A program made the position numbers and the translations under genes. From contig JAOASS010000016.1 of the NCBI GenBank assembly GCA_030158485.1, positions 267,304 through 331,303 on the forward strand: DNA of 64,000 bases, given 5' to 3'. Below, piece by piece: positions 46,819-57,273 of this stretch. This stretch comes from Pseudobdellovibrionaceae bacterium. GTDB lineage: Bacteria > Bdellovibrionota > Bdellovibrionia > Bdellovibrionales > Bdellovibrionaceae. Below the pieces are notes generated by a model. It made no database searches. It was given only the letters and a program-made list of their open reading frames with translations, and was not told the DNA's origin. How positions within the stretch are numbered: position 1 is the first letter of the stretch; every line of letters starts with the position of its first letter.

Positions 46819-47703
46819 ATGCCGAACTCTCTAATTGACTTCCGGGATTGGTCTCAATCTGATTTAAAAAAAATTTTTGATGTCTCATTTGATTTGGAAA
46901 AAGACAGTTCTGAGTCTTCACCACTTAAAGGTAAAACAGCCGCTCTTATTTTCTTTGAAGCTTCCACTCGAACCAGGGTCAGCTTCGAACAAGCTTGTTT
47001 TCGAGAACAAATCCATCCTAGTCTTCTTGTTGGAAAAGCCAGTACAAGCCTGGAAAAAGGTGAAACTTTTTTAGACACAGTTTTGAATATTGCGGCCATG
47101 GGCCCCGATGTGATTGTGATTCGTTGCGGGTATGAACTTAACTTACACGCTGTGGCTCAGAAAATATCAAAACCCATTCTTAACGCTGGCTGGGGGGTCT
47201 CAAGTCATCCGACTCAAGCTCTTTTAGATATCAGAACCCTTTTAAAGCAAGGCCTTCAATATTCTGGAATCAAACTTCTTATCGTCGGTGATGTTCGTCA
47301 TTCTCGAGTTGCGAATAGTCATTTCGAACTTGCTGAAAAATTGGGGTATGAAGTTGCGATTTGCTGTCCAGAAAATTTCAGTCCACAGAAGAAAGTAAAG
47401 CGCTTCGATAGTTTAGAAGCTGGTTTTTCTTGGTCTAATGCTGTCATGGTACTAAGAAATCAATTTGAACGACATGCGCAAAAAAATAATATAAGTGAAA
47501 ATTTAGATTGTTTTAAAGTTGGATTAAAAGAACTCAAAAATTGGAAAAATCAAGGTTGGCTGATGCATCCTGGGCCAGTTAATTACGGTGTTGAGTTGAA
47601 GTTAGATGTAGAACAATATCAAAACAATTTAATTTTAAAACAAGTAGAGTCTGGAGTTTGGATTCGCAGAGCCTGCTTGCACCAAGTGTTAGGTTATAAA
47701 TGA
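46819..47703 (+). CDS. pyrB: aspartate carbamoyltransferase catalytic subunit
   Basis: Second step of pyrimidine synthesis. FFEASTRTRVSFEQA binds carbamoyl phosphate, KGETFLDTVLN, SSHPTQALLDI, VGDVRHSRVANSH and MHPGPVNYGVE follow as in PyrB. The usual NAGDG motif reads NAGWG. Length 294 aa. It overlaps carA by four bases, so carbamoyl phosphate is made and used by one operon. Confidence 0.94.
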   Translation: MPNSLIDFRDWSQSDLKKIFDVSFDLEKDSSESSPLKGKTAALIFFEASTRTRVSFEQACFREQIHPSLLVGKASTSLEKGETFLDTVLNIAAMGPDVIVIRCGYELNLHAVAQKISKPILNAGWGVSSHPTQALLDIRTLLKQGLQYSGIKLLIVGDVRHSRVANSHFELAEKLGYEVAICCPENFSPQKKVKRFDSLEAGFSWSNAVMVLRNQFERHAQKNNISENLDCFKVGLKELKNWKNQGWLMHPGPVNYGVELKLDVEQYQNNLILKQVESGVWIRRACLHQVLGYK

Positions 47704-48788
47704 GTATAAAATTCAATGGATATCTAGTCCTCGAAACGGGTGAAATCTTTCAGGGTGTTTGGCACGGCGGAATCGAGCGCGCTGGAGAAGTTGTTTTCAA
47801 TACTTCTCATTCTGGTTACGAAGAAATGGCAACTGACCCATCTTACATGAAGCAAATTATTGTTTTGACGGCTCCCATGCAGGGTAACTACGGAATTGAA
47901 GATAAGGTTTGGGAATCAAAACGTATTTGGATTGAAGGATTTATTTGTGTCCAAATACAAAATACAGTTGTTGATCAAAAATGGAAGAAACGTTTAACGG
48001 ATTATCAGATTCCATTGTTGTCTGATATTGATACTCGAAAGCTAGTTTTGCGACTTCGTTCTGGTGGAACTCCATGGGGAGCTATCGTCCATGCAGCAGA
48101 TGTGCTTGAGGCTCAACAGAAAGCAAAAAAATTAATTCAATCAAACCGTGATCTTGAAAAAGATTGGGTTTGGATAGCATCTCGTAAAGAAATTGAAAAC
48201 CGAAAAGGACAGAATCCAAAAGGTCCTCGAATAGCAGTACTCGATTTTGGATCTAAAGAAAATATCCTACGTGAGCTTGAAAAAAGAACAAGTGAGCTCG
48301 TTATTTTCCCAAGTCGATCAAAGCTTGAAGATATTTTAAGTTTTAAACCTCATGGTATAATGCTGACAAATGGACCAGGCGACCCTCAAGATGTTGAAGT
48401 CGCACGTGAAACGATTCGTCAACTAATAGGACAGATTCCGATATTTGGTATTTGCATGGGTCATCAGGTTTTAGGTCTCGCATTAGGTGCGAAAACTTAT
48501 AAGATGAAATTCGGTCACAGGGGCAGTAACCATCCCATTCAAGATGGCATTTTAAATGAAATATATATGACTAGCCAAAATCATGGTTATGCTGTGGATG
48601 AAAAAACTTTACCTTCAGATGTTAAAGTGACTCATCGAAATTTGAATGATCAAACTGTCGCTGGTTTTTATTCGTCTGAAAAAAATATTTTAGGTATTCA
48701 GTATCATCCTGAAGCTTGTCCTGGTCCACATGAAGCTTACGGATTATTTAATTTCTTTATCGAAAAAATGGTGGGGTTTCCAAAATGA
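47700..48788 (+). CDS. carA: carbamoyl-phosphate synthase small subunit
   Basis: Glutamine amidotransferase subunit of carbamoyl-phosphate synthase, 362 aa. The N-terminal GEIFQG...GEVVFNTSHSGYEE region and the class-I amidotransferase core (NGPGDPQD, FGICMGHQVLGLALG with Cys nucleophile, QYHPEACPGP) are clear. It supplies ammonia to CarB. The stop overlaps the start of the next gene by four bases, and the preceding gene does the same. Confidence 0.96.
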   Translation: MSIKFNGYLVLETGEIFQGVWHGGIERAGEVVFNTSHSGYEEMATDPSYMKQIIVLTAPMQGNYGIEDKVWESKRIWIEGFICVQIQNTVVDQKWKKRLTDYQIPLLSDIDTRKLVLRLRSGGTPWGAIVHAADVLEAQQKAKKLIQSNRDLEKDWVWIASRKEIENRKGQNPKGPRIAVLDFGSKENILRELEKRTSELVIFPSRSKLEDILSFKPHGIMLTNGPGDPQDVEVARETIRQLIGQIPIFGICMGHQVLGLALGAKTYKMKFGHRGSNHPIQDGILNEIYMTSQNHGYAVDEKTLPSDVKVTHRNLNDQTVAGFYSSEKNILGIQYHPEACPGPHEAYGLFNFFIEKMVGFPK

Positions 48789-49435
48789 ATGATTACGAAA
48801 TACTGATGGAAAAAATCTTAGCATATTTTGCTGGTGACGCTTTCAAACAGGAACTCTCCCAAGCGAAAAGACTTTTTTTTGAAAGCACAGTCCCTAACGA
48901 AGAAAACCCTGAGCTTTTCGATCAAAGAATGTCACAGTTTTATGATTGGTACTTTTTTACACGCGAACTCGAAGGCTACGGGCAGACTCCGATCGAAGTT
49001 TGTGAAGATGCTCGTGACCTTCGCTTTACTTCGACTGAAAAGTCACTTATCAATCAAATGCGTCTTCATCGTCACTCCCTCTTTCAATTTATCAAATTGA
49101 AAGGTGAGGACGTTTATATTAAAGATCTTTTTAAAAATGAAAAACTTGTTGTAAAAAAGTCGAAGCAAATTTTTGGATTTGATTCTGAAGAAATTTTTGA
49201 AGCACGTCTGATTCCAATTGGGGACTCAAATTTTGTTTTTACTCGTGGTTTTTGTTTTCATCCGGCCTCAGCTGAAAAGTACATTTTAGGTGAAATAAAA
49301 AAACATAAAAAAGATCCAGATTTGAATCCAGAAGATTTTATGCTTAGACTTATCAAAATGCGCTACAAGTTTGAACAATACAAACACGTCAAGCCTGAAA
49401 TGATCTATTCTCAAGATAGTAAAGTGGGGCTTTAA
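48785..49435 (+). CDS. unknown protein encoded between carA and carB
   Basis: I do not recognise this 216-residue protein. It is soluble, without a signal peptide or membrane helix, with aromatic stretches (FYDWYFFTRELEGYGQTPIE), a charged middle (GEDVYIKDLFKNEKLVV) and a C-terminal helical basic region. Its start overlaps the carA stop and its stop is directly followed by the carB ATG, so it is translated with the synthase subunits. Candidates include a regulator or assembly factor, but nothing in the sequence proves this. Confidence 0.7.
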   Translation: MNDYEILMEKILAYFAGDAFKQELSQAKRLFFESTVPNEENPELFDQRMSQFYDWYFFTRELEGYGQTPIEVCEDARDLRFTSTEKSLINQMRLHRHSLFQFIKLKGEDVYIKDLFKNEKLVVKKSKQIFGFDSEEIFEARLIPIGDSNFVFTRGFCFHPASAEKYILGEIKKHKKDPDLNPEDFMLRLIKMRYKFEQYKHVKPEMIYSQDSKVGL

Positions 49436-52400
49436 ATGCCACGTCGGCAGGATTTAAAGAAAGTTTTGATTATTGGGAGCGGTCCAATTGTTATCGGCCA
49501 AGCTTGTGAGTTTGATTACTCAGGAACTCAGGCTTGTAAAGCTTTGATGTCAGAAGGTCTTGAAGTGATTTTGGTGAATTCGAATCCGGCTACAATTATG
49601 ACGGATCCTGAAATTGCAACACGAGTTTACATCGAGCCCTTAACCCCGGAAGCCCTAGATAAGATTTTAGAAATTGAAAAACCTCAGGCTGTTATTCCAA
49701 CATTGGGGGGGCAGACAGCTCTTAATTTAGCTTTAAGTCTTGATGAAAAAGGAATTTTAAAAAAGCACAAGTGTATTTTATTAGGGGCCACGCCTGAAGT
49801 TATTAAAGCAGCAGAAGATCGTGAACTTTTTCGCAACATACTTGATCAAGTGCACGCAAAATATCCTCAAAGTGAAATGGTCAGAACTTTTGAACAAGGT
49901 ATTCAGTTGGGTGACAAATTAGGTTACCCACTTATTTTACGGCCTAATTATACTCTTGGTGGCGGTGGCGGTGGAATTGCTTATTCTCCTGAAGAATATC
50001 ATCCGATGTTGCTAGAAGCTTTGAATGAAAGTCCAACTTCAGAAGTGCTGGTCGAAGAAAGTATTCTTGGGTGGAAAGAGTTTGAATTAGAAGTCATGCG
50101 TGATCACACCGGAACTTTCGTTGTGATTTGCTCAATAGAAAATTTAGATCCTTGTGGCGTACATACCGGCGATAGTATTACAGTCGCTCCACAACAGACA
50201 CTTTCTGACGTGGAATATCAATCGATGCGCGATGAGGCTCGTAAAATATTAAACAAAGTGGGCCTTGAAACAGGTGGCGCTAATATTCAATTTGCAGTCC
50301 ATCCAACTTCGGGTGCGCGTGTTGTTATTGAGATGAATCCTCGAGTCAGTCGATCGTCGGCATTAGCAAGTAAAGCAACTGGATTTCCTATTGCTAAAAT
50401 TGCAGCTCTGCTTGCCGTTGGTTATCGATTAGATGAAATTCAGAATGACATTACAAAAACAACACCTTCTTGTTACGAGCCTGCACTTGATTATGTTGTG
50501 ACAAAAATTCCACGCTTTGCATTTGAAAAGTTTCCGGGTTCTCCTGATATTCTATCAACACAAATGAAAAGTGTTGGCGAAGTTATGGCGATTGGGCGTA
50601 CTTTTCAAGAATCGTTAATGAAAGCACTTCAAGCTTTAGAAATGGATCGAGAAGGTATTCCGGATGTTAATTTTCAGGTTGATCACGTTTCGTATCCAAA
50701 TTCCAAAAGGATTTGGCACCTTTTTCAAGCATTCAGGCATGGTCATAAAATTTCTGATGTATTTAATTGGACTCAGATTACACCTTGGTTTCTAGAGCAA
50801 ATAGACGAACTTGTTCAATTTGAAAAAGAACTTCCATCTCAGTTTAAAAAAGATTCTTACTTATCGCTTTTGCAGGCTAAGAAAAAAGGTTTTTCAGATG
50901 CTCGAATTGCTCGTGTCTTGAAAATGTCTGAAATTCAAATTCGTCAATCTCGTTGGAAACAAAATATTCATCCATCCTATTTGCAAGTGGATACTTGCGC
51001 GGGAGAGTTTGATTCAAGCACTCCATATTTTTATTCGACTTACTGGTCCGAATCGCAAGTGAAGCCTGTCGTGCAGCCGGCAGTTATGATTATTGGAAGT
51101 GGTCCTAATCGTATCGGGCAAGGAATTGAATTCGACTACAGCTGCGTGAGAGGCGTGAAAGCATTCCAAAAGCGGGGATGGAAAACCATCATGGTTAATT
51201 CTAATCCAGAAACAGTTTCGACTGACTATGATACAGCCGATTATCTTTTGTTTGAACCTTTGACCGCAGAATGTCTTTTGGAAATCGCTCATGTATTTAA
51301 GCCTCAGGGCTTTGTTCCTCAGTTTGGTGGGCAGACTCCTCTCAATATTGCGAGCGAGCTTGTAGAAAATAATTTACCCGTCATGGGAAGTGGTCTTGAG
51401 GCAATTGATCGAGCAGAAGATCGCGGCCACTTTTCAAAACTTTGTCGAGAACTCGGATTGCAAATTCCAAAAGCCGGGATGGCTGGAAATTTACAAATGG
51501 CATTCAAGCTCGATACAGAAATTGGTTACCCCATGATTCTAAGGCCAAGCTATGTTTTGGGTGGTCGTCGTATGGAAGTTATCGAAAACCGTGACGAATT
51601 GGCTTCTTATTTCGAAAGACATGCGGAGGCCATCTCTGTTGATAAACCGTGTTTAATGGATCAGTTTTTAGCAGGGGCACTGGAAGTTGATGTTGATCTG
51701 GTAAGAGGCGTTGATTGGACTGTGATCGGCGGCGTCGTTGAACATATTGAAGCCGCAGGCGTTCACTCGGGTGATAGTATGGGGGTTTTGCCTCCACAAA
51801 GATTAAAACAAGAGACCTGTGAAAAAATTGAAGTTCTATCTAAAAAATTAGCTGAAATGTTGGATGTTGTGGGTCACTTAAATTTGCAGCTCGCAATCAA
51901 AAATGATGTTGTTTACGTTTTAGAAGCAAATCCTCGAAGTTCACGTTCACTTCCGTTTGTTGCAAAAGCGACCGAAATTCCAATGATTGATTTGGGTGTA
52001 GCGGCTTGCTTGGGTTTAAAAGCTCAAGACCTTAAGCTTCAAAATTATAATTGGAGCGATACCAAAACTGTGTCTGTCAAAGGTGTTGTGTTTCCTTTTA
52101 AAAAGTTTCCTCAATCAGATTCTATTTTGGGACCTGAAATGAAATCGACAGGCGAAACCATGGGACGCGGTGAGGATTACTCTGAAGCTCTGATGAAAGC
52201 GTTTATCTCCAGTTTTTATAAGCTTCCGCTAGAAGGAGAAGTTTTTATTTCTCTTCGTGAAAAAGATAAAGAACCAATGCTACCACTTGTTAAAGAGTTA
52301 GTTCTTATGGGCTATACTTTATCGGCAACCTCAGGAACAGCTCAGTACTTAGCGGCTCAAGGAATTGAATGCTTATCACTTAAAAAAGTCCATGAAGGTC

Positions 52401-52630
52401 GACCGCATTGTGTTGATCGTATTCGGCAAGGACTTGTTTCGTTCGTTATTAACACAACAACTGGACGAACGGCCATAGAGGCCAGCTTTGATATTCGTCG
52501 AGCTTGCACAAACCTGAACATTCCGTGTTTAACTGAAAGTGATACGGCAGAAGCTTTTTTGATTGCGCTTAAAAAAGCCAAACGTGGTGATTTTAAGACA
52601 CAATCTCTTCCGCCTATGAAATCAGTTTAA
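49436..52630 (+). CDS. carB: carbamoyl-phosphate synthase large subunit
   Basis: 1064 residues with the two ATP-grasp halves that synthesise carbamoyl phosphate: the first with [30 protein letters not shown] and [18 protein letters not shown], the second with [31 protein letters not shown] and [17 protein letters not shown]. The C-terminal MGS-like regulatory domain ([14 protein letters not shown]) follows. Slightly longer Gly run than usual in GGGGGG. Active with CarA. Confidence 0.97.
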   Translation: MPRRQDLKKVLIIGSGPIVIGQACEFDYSGTQACKALMSEGLEVILVNSNPATIMTDPEIATRVYIEPLTPEALDKILEIEKPQAVIPTLGGQTALNLALSLDEKGILKKHKCILLGATPEVIKAAEDRELFRNILDQVHAKYPQSEMVRTFEQGIQLGDKLGYPLILRPNYTLGGGGGGIAYSPEEYHPMLLEALNESPTSEVLVEESILGWKEFELEVMRDHTGTFVVICSIENLDPCGVHTGDSITVAPQQTLSDVEYQSMRDEARKILNKVGLETGGANIQFAVHPTSGARVVIEMNPRVSRSSALASKATGFPIAKIAALLAVGYRLDEIQNDITKTTPSCYEPALDYVVTKIPRFAFEKFPGSPDILSTQMKSVGEVMAIGRTFQESLMKALQALEMDREGIPDVNFQVDHVSYPNSKRIWHLFQAFRHGHKISDVFNWTQITPWFLEQIDELVQFEKELPSQFKKDSYLSLLQAKKKGFSDARIARVLKMSEIQIRQSRWKQNIHPSYLQVDTCAGEFDSSTPYFYSTYWSESQVKPVVQPAVMIIGSGPNRIGQGIEFDYSCVRGVKAFQKRGWKTIMVNSNPETVSTDYDTADYLLFEPLTAECLLEIAHVFKPQGFVPQFGGQTPLNIASELVENNLPVMGSGLEAIDRAEDRGHFSKLCRELGLQIPKAGMAGNLQMAFKLDTEIGYPMILRPSYVLGGRRMEVIENRDELASYFERHAEAISVDKPCLMDQFLAGALEVDVDLVRGVDWTVIGGVVEHIEAAGVHSGDSMGVLPPQRLKQETCEKIEVLSKKLAEMLDVVGHLNLQLAIKNDVVYVLEANPRSSRSLPFVAKATEIPMIDLGVAACLGLKAQDLKLQNYNWSDTKTVSVKGVVFPFKKFPQSDSILGPEMKSTGETMGRGEDYSEALMKAFISSFYKLPLEGEVFISLREKDKEPMLPLVKELVLMGYTLSATSGTAQYLAAQGIECLSLKKVHEGRPHCVDRIRQGLVSFVINTTTGRTAIEASFDIRRACTNLNIPCLTESDTAEAFLIALKKAKRGDFKTQSLPPMKSV

Positions 52631-52645
52631 GGTGTAAATGGCATC

Positions 52646-53404
52646 ATGAATGCGATTGAAGTAAAAAACTTAGTCAAAGTGCTTTCGACAGGATTTGTTG
52701 GAAAAACGGAAGTCCTACATCAAGTGACATTTAATGTGCCGAAAGGACAAGCGTGTGGCTTTGTTGGAAATAATGGAGCAGGCAAAACAACTACTCTTAA
52801 ATGTTTACTCGAGTTTCTAACTCCGACTCAGGGGGAAATTCTATTTTTCAATGAAAAATTGTCTGTGCAGAATCGTATTCGAATAGGATATCTTCCAGAG
52901 CGCCCTTATTTGTATGAATTTCTAACAGCGAAAGAGTTTTTAAAGTTCCACTGGAATTTAACATTTCCCAATTTGAATGGTTTTGAAGAGCAAGCAGAAA
53001 AAGTTTTAAGACTTGTTGGGCTGTATGAAAGCCGTAACAAAGTTATGAGAAAGTTTTCGAAAGGGATGCTTCAGCGGGCAGGGTTAGCTCAAGCGCTGAT
53101 TCATAATCCAGATCTTTTGATTTTAGATGAGCCCATGTCAGGACTTGATCCGGACGGCCGGTTACTCGTTAAAAATATTTTAAAAGAATTAAAACTATTG
53201 GGTAAAACTCTTTTCTTCTCATCTCATCTTTTAGAAGATGTAGATGAGTTATGCGAAAATCTTGTTGTTATTCATCACGGTGATATTCTTTACGAAGGTG
53301 AAATTTCTAGTTTCAGAAAGCAATATCAAAATTTAGAACAAGCTTTTGCGGCTATAAAAGAAAAAGCTCTTTTGTCGAAAGTTATGACAAGTGAAAAAAA
53401 TTAA
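52646..53404 (+). CDS. ABC transporter ATPase, PilH-like
   Basis: A 252-residue ABC ATPase with Walker A GNNGAGKTTT, signature FSKGMLQRAGLAQAL, Walker B LILDEPMSGLDP and H-loop SSHLLEDVDEL. The ABC-2 type fits with the permease that follows. In Myxococcus the ABC pair PilH-PilI sits just ahead of pilD and pilMNOPQ, which is the order here; that is the ground for the PilH suggestion. The substrate is not known. Confidence 0.82.
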   Translation: MNAIEVKNLVKVLSTGFVGKTEVLHQVTFNVPKGQACGFVGNNGAGKTTTLKCLLEFLTPTQGEILFFNEKLSVQNRIRIGYLPERPYLYEFLTAKEFLKFHWNLTFPNLNGFEEQAEKVLRLVGLYESRNKVMRKFSKGMLQRAGLAQALIHNPDLLILDEPMSGLDPDGRLLVKNILKELKLLGKTLFFSSHLLEDVDELCENLVVIHHGDILYEGEISSFRKQYQNLEQAFAAIKEKALLSKVMTSEKN

Positions 53405-54155
53405 AACTTTGGCCTGGACTACCTTTCAAGAATTAATCAGGGAAAGATTTTTTGCTGTTGGATTTATAGTGGCAATTCTTCTGGTGATGCTCAGTTATTT
53501 ACTAGGTAATTTATCTATAGATGAAGCTAGTAGAATTCTTTTTAACCTCGGGGTCTTAGCAATAGAACTCGTGACATTAAGTCTTGGAATTTTCGCCGGA
53601 GCCAGGCTCGTTAGTAAAGAAATTGAGCTCAGAACCTGTCAAATTATTTTAACTCGTCCACTATCGCGTATTCATTTTTTACTTGGTAAATGGTTCGGAC
53701 TGTTCCTTTTTATTTTTTCTGTTTTAATAGGACTTTCAATTCTTGTTTTATTATTGGGTGGTCAAAGCTTTTTTAAGACGTCGTTTCTTTGGATATCTTT
53801 GGGAATTGGACTTAAAGCATGGCTTATCATGACATTTGTTTTTTTGAGCAGTCTTGTTTTGAGACCTGTTCTCGCAGCATTAATTGGTATATGTGTTTAT
53901 TTGTTAGGACACTCAATCGAAGACATTAAATTCTTTGTTAGAATTAAAGGCGCGGCCGAAGAGTACCCTCCATTCATTACGATAATTGAGAAAATAGTGC
54001 CCCGATTTGATCTTTTTAATTGGAAAAGTTTTTATTTTCTTGAAAAAACATTTTCAGAGAAACAGATTTTTTTAATGATCTCCCATTATTCTGTTTGGAT
54101 CATTTTTCTTTTAATTATAAGTTTAATTTCTTGGAGAAAAAAAGACATTGCTTAA
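53391..54155 (+). CDS. ABC-2 type permease, PilI-like
   Basis: A 254-residue membrane protein with about six hydrophobic segments (VGFIVAILLVMLSYLLG, LGVLAIELVTLSLGIFAGARL, and others). It is typical of ABC-2 permeases. The GTG start lies inside the ATPase gene (14-base overlap), indicating one complex. By order it corresponds to PilI of Myxococcus, required with PilH for pilus export. Sequence alone does not prove that role. Confidence 0.75.
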   Translation: MKKIKTLAWTTFQELIRERFFAVGFIVAILLVMLSYLLGNLSIDEASRILFNLGVLAIELVTLSLGIFAGARLVSKEIELRTCQIILTRPLSRIHFLLGKWFGLFLFIFSVLIGLSILVLLLGGQSFFKTSFLWISLGIGLKAWLIMTFVFLSSLVLRPVLAALIGICVYLLGHSIEDIKFFVRIKGAAEEYPPFITIIEKIVPRFDLFNWKSFYFLEKTFSEKQIFLMISHYSVWIIFLLIISLISWRKKDIA

Positions 54156-54954
54156 TCTATTTGATCCATCTCAATTTGGCCCTGTAGGTTTTTTATTTCT
54201 GATTTTGGGTCTTATTTTTGGAAGTTTTGCAAATCTGCTTATTTATAGACTTCCCCTTAATAAACCTTGGGCGTGGGATCGGTCTCGATGTTCCAAATGT
54301 GAAAAACCTGTCGCTTGGTATGATAATATACCAGTTTTAAGTTGGTTTATTTTGAGAGGTAAATGTCGTCAGTGTAAAGAGCCCTACTCTTTTCGTTACG
54401 TTATCGTTGAAATGTTGACAGGTTTTTTGTTTGCTCTTGCTTATTGGTACTATGGATTGTCATGGAGCTTACTTGAGTCGATTATTTTTTGTTGGTCTCT
54501 TGTTGTCTGTTCCTTCATTGATTTTGATCATATGATTCTCCCTGACGAATTTACACTTTCGGGCATTTTGATTGGCCTCTTGGGAGCGGCTCTCAATCCA
54601 GAAAGAGATTTTACTGAATCACTTATCGGAGTCTTAATTGGCGGTGGATTTTTATGGTTTATGGCTTTTATTTATTATCAACTCACCAAAAAAGATGGAC
54701 TTGGCGGCGGAGATATTAAGCTCCTGGCTTGGATTGGTGCGATACTTGGCTGGAAAGCGATTCCGTTTGTGATTACAACCTCTGCAATTGTTGGAAGTTT
54801 TGTTGGAATTTATTTTGCAATCCAAAGCAAGCAAGGCTTAAAAACAGCTATTCCCTTTGGTCCCTACTTGGCGTTTGCAGCTTTGATCTATTTGTTTGGT
54901 GGCCAGACGTTGGCCCAGGCTTATTTTGATCTTTTCCTACCTGGAATCAGCTAG
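54148..54954 (+). CDS. pilD: prepilin peptidase/N-methyltransferase
   Basis: A polytopic protein of 268 residues. The N-terminal half has the zinc CxxC pair (RCSKCEKP, KCRQCKEP) and the GSFANLLIYRLP motif; the C-terminal half has the two catalytic aspartates in SFIDFDHMILPDEFT and GLGGGDIKLLA. It cleaves the leader of type IV prepilins and methylates the new N-terminus. The TTG start overlaps the permease gene by eight bases. Confidence 0.93.
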   Translation: MLNLFDPSQFGPVGFLFLILGLIFGSFANLLIYRLPLNKPWAWDRSRCSKCEKPVAWYDNIPVLSWFILRGKCRQCKEPYSFRYVIVEMLTGFLFALAYWYYGLSWSLLESIIFCWSLVVCSFIDFDHMILPDEFTLSGILIGLLGAALNPERDFTESLIGVLIGGGFLWFMAFIYYQLTKKDGLGGGDIKLLAWIGAILGWKAIPFVITTSAIVGSFVGIYFAIQSKQGLKTAIPFGPYLAFAALIYLFGGQTLAQAYFDLFLPGIS

Positions 54955-55046
54955 CTGTTTGACAGGTCACTCCAGAGATCCAAGAATAGAATATAGAGAA
55001 GAAGTCTCTCGCTCATTAGTTTTTTAACCAGTGGACTTCGGCATGG

Positions 55047-56102
55047 ATGCCTATGTTTTTTAAATCAAAGAAGTTGTTGGGCTTAGATATAGGCTCGACA
55101 AGTATAAAAATTGCAGAACTTGATCTCTCGCGAGGGCGAGCGACTTTGCAATCTTTTATAATGGCACCGATGCCACAAATGGCACTCGGAACTGGAGAGA
55201 TTGTCGATCTCACAAGTGTGGGCTCGATATTGCAAAAAGTTTTTCGAGAGATAAAATCTAAAAGAACGTCAGTTTCTGTGGGAATGTGGGGCACTTCAGT
55301 TCTTGTAAAAAGAATTTCTGTTCCTCGAGTTGAAAAAAAACTGATCATGGAACAACTGAAATTCGAAGCTGAACAACATATACCATTTGATATTAATAAT
55401 GTAACTCTTGGCTATCATCCACTGCCATTCACTTCGTCTGCAGATACAATGGATTTACTCCTGATTGCGTCTCAAAATGAAGTGATGAGACAGTATATGC
55501 AAGTTGTAGAATCTGCTGGTCAAAAGTGTCAAATTATTGATGTGTCGGGATTTGCATTAGCGAATATTTTTGAACTCAATTATGGAAAAATTCCAAACGA
55601 AGTTGTCGCGGTTTTTAATATCGGAGCGCAGATAACAAATTTTGTTGCTATTCAAAATGGTGAAATTATCTTTTGTAGAGATGTTCCTGTCGGTAGTGCT
55701 ACTTATAACTCTGAACTTTCAAAAAACTTTGGTCTCACTTATCAAGAAGCAGAATCTTTGAAGCTTTCCTCTGCAAAAGGCCAAGAGGTTCCAGAAGGTG
55801 TTTCTCAAACGATTGCTCAAGTGAATGATCAAATAATTGAAGAAATTCGTAATTCCATTGATTTTTTAAGTGTGACAAATCAGGGCCTTAAGCTTTCGAA
55901 AGCCTGGTTTACTGGTGGTGGATCTCTGGCTCCCGGACTTCTTGATAAAATGTCTCAGTCTTTTGAGATCAGAACTGAAATTCTAAACCCTTTTCGTCGG
56001 GTGAGCATCGGTCGAAAAATGAATATGAGTTACTTGCAGCAAGTGGCACCATTTGTGTCAATTTCGATGGGGCTTGGCCTCAGGCAAGTGAGTGATTCGT
56101 GA
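55047..56102 (+). CDS. pilM: type IV pilus inner-membrane platform protein PilM
   Basis: Actin-like ATPase of 351 residues with the phosphate-1 motif LGLDIGSTSIKIAEL, MEQLKFEAEQHIPFDI, FNIGAQITNF and TGGGSLAPGL. PilM binds PilN in the cytoplasm. The start is either ATG 55047 or 55053; the latter gives the more usual MFFKSKK. A five-base overlap with the next gene shows coupling to the pil operon. Confidence 0.93.
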   Translation: MPMFFKSKKLLGLDIGSTSIKIAELDLSRGRATLQSFIMAPMPQMALGTGEIVDLTSVGSILQKVFREIKSKRTSVSVGMWGTSVLVKRISVPRVEKKLIMEQLKFEAEQHIPFDINNVTLGYHPLPFTSSADTMDLLLIASQNEVMRQYMQVVESAGQKCQIIDVSGFALANIFELNYGKIPNEVVAVFNIGAQITNFVAIQNGEIIFCRDVPVGSATYNSELSKNFGLTYQEAESLKLSSAKGQEVPEGVSQTIAQVNDQIIEEIRNSIDFLSVTNQGLKLSKAWFTGGGSLAPGLLDKMSQSFEIRTEILNPFRRVSIGRKMNMSYLQQVAPFVSISMGLGLRQVSDS

Positions 56103-56689
56103 TCAAAATCAATCTTAGACCAGATATTATTATTTCCACAGAGGGTGGGCCCGAAATACAAATTGATACGGCTGACTCAGAAATTAAACGAAAAGGTCTT
56201 GTTCACATTGCGGTTATGATGATTATCCCAGTTGGACTCTATGTTTACGGAGCTCAAGAAAAACCACAAAAATTGAGTCAAATTGAAGTTTTAAATTCTC
56301 AGATTGCAGAACTGACGACCTTTAATGAAAAACAAAATGCGATTGTAGCTGAAATTACAAAAATTGAAAATGATGAAAAAGATGTCGAAAAAAAGATTGA
56401 TGCAATCAGTAGTTTAACACAAGGAAGGCTTGTTGAAATTCAAGTTCTAGATCTACTTCAAACGATTACTCGTGATAAAATGTGGATGAAATCGATCCAA
56501 GTTGATAACTCAACTGTAAGTTTAGAAGGCATGGCTCAAACAGAAAATGATGTTTCATTATTTCTTTTAGATTTAACAAAAAATGTATTGCTGCGAGAGG
56601 TTCGCTTAATTGAATCTCAACAAGAGCTTTATGAAGGGCAAAACTTCTCAAAATTTAAGATCACCGCTTTTTTGGAGAAGTCAAAATGA
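56099..56689 (+). CDS. pilN: type IV pilus protein PilN
   Basis: A 196-residue bitopic protein: N-terminal MIKINLRPD (PilM-binding INLLP-like motif), one membrane helix (IAVMMIIPVGLYVYG), a coiled coil and a small ferredoxin-like periplasmic domain. It starts with GTG inside the pilM stop region. With PilO it forms the inner-membrane alignment complex. Confidence 0.88.
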   Translation: MIKINLRPDIIISTEGGPEIQIDTADSEIKRKGLVHIAVMMIIPVGLYVYGAQEKPQKLSQIEVLNSQIAELTTFNEKQNAIVAEITKIENDEKDVEKKIDAISSLTQGRLVEIQVLDLLQTITRDKMWMKSIQVDNSTVSLEGMAQTENDVSLFLLDLTKNVLLREVRLIESQQELYEGQNFSKFKITAFLEKSK

Positions 56690-57273
56690 ACAAGCTTCTT
56701 GTAACTCTCGCTTTTTTGACAACAAAACAGGTGGCTTTGATTGCGGCAGGGCTCGGTGGTTTTTACTGGTACGCTTTATTTGACGATGGTTCAAGTTTAG
56801 AACCTCAGATTTTAGCGCTTCAGGGTCAGCGTCAAGAACAAGAAACAAAAAAAATTCAGACTGAAGTCGCTTTAAAAAAACGAGATTCTTTACAAGAGAC
56901 ATTGGCTAATTTGACTTCAAAATATGAAGGTTTGAGTCGAATTATTTCAATCGAGCTGAATTCTTCGGATCTCAATAAACAAATTGATCAATTAAGAAAA
57001 ACGAGTCGAATTAATCAAGTTTCTAGAAAACCCTTGGATATTATCAGAGGACCTATTTTAGATGAATGGCCTGTGGAGCTTCGATTCGTTGGTGCTTATA
57101 ACGATATTGCTCAGTTTATTTATCAAGCTTCTAGGGCCGAAAAAGTGATGTTAGTCAGAAAATTTAAAATTAACCCAATCGAGCCCTATGATGGTCGCCT
57201 CAATTTTGAAGTCAGTCTCTCTTCTTTTCAATTAGCGGAACAGCCTCGGCAAGATTCGGGGGACGTTAAGTGA
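56686..57273 (+). CDS. pilO: type IV pilus protein PilO
   Basis: A 195-residue protein with one membrane helix (QVALIAAGLGGFYWYALF), a coiled coil (RQEQETKKIQTEVALKKRD) and a periplasmic domain (WPVELRFVGAYNDIAQFIYQASR), matching PilO. It overlaps both neighbours by four bases. Confidence 0.88.
   Translation: MNKLLVTLAFLTTKQVALIAAGLGGFYWYALFDDGSSLEPQILALQGQRQEQETKKIQTEVALKKRDSLQETLANLTSKYEGLSRIISIELNSSDLNKQIDQLRKTSRINQVSRKPLDIIRGPILDEWPVELRFVGAYNDIAQFIYQASRAEKVMLVRKFKINPIEPYDGRLNFEVSLSSFQLAEQPRQDSGDVK

Noticed and set aside
54959..54992. TTGACA before pilM as a promoter
   Set aside because: The -35 is perfect but TAGAAT is 22 bases away and nothing suitable lies at 16-18 bases.
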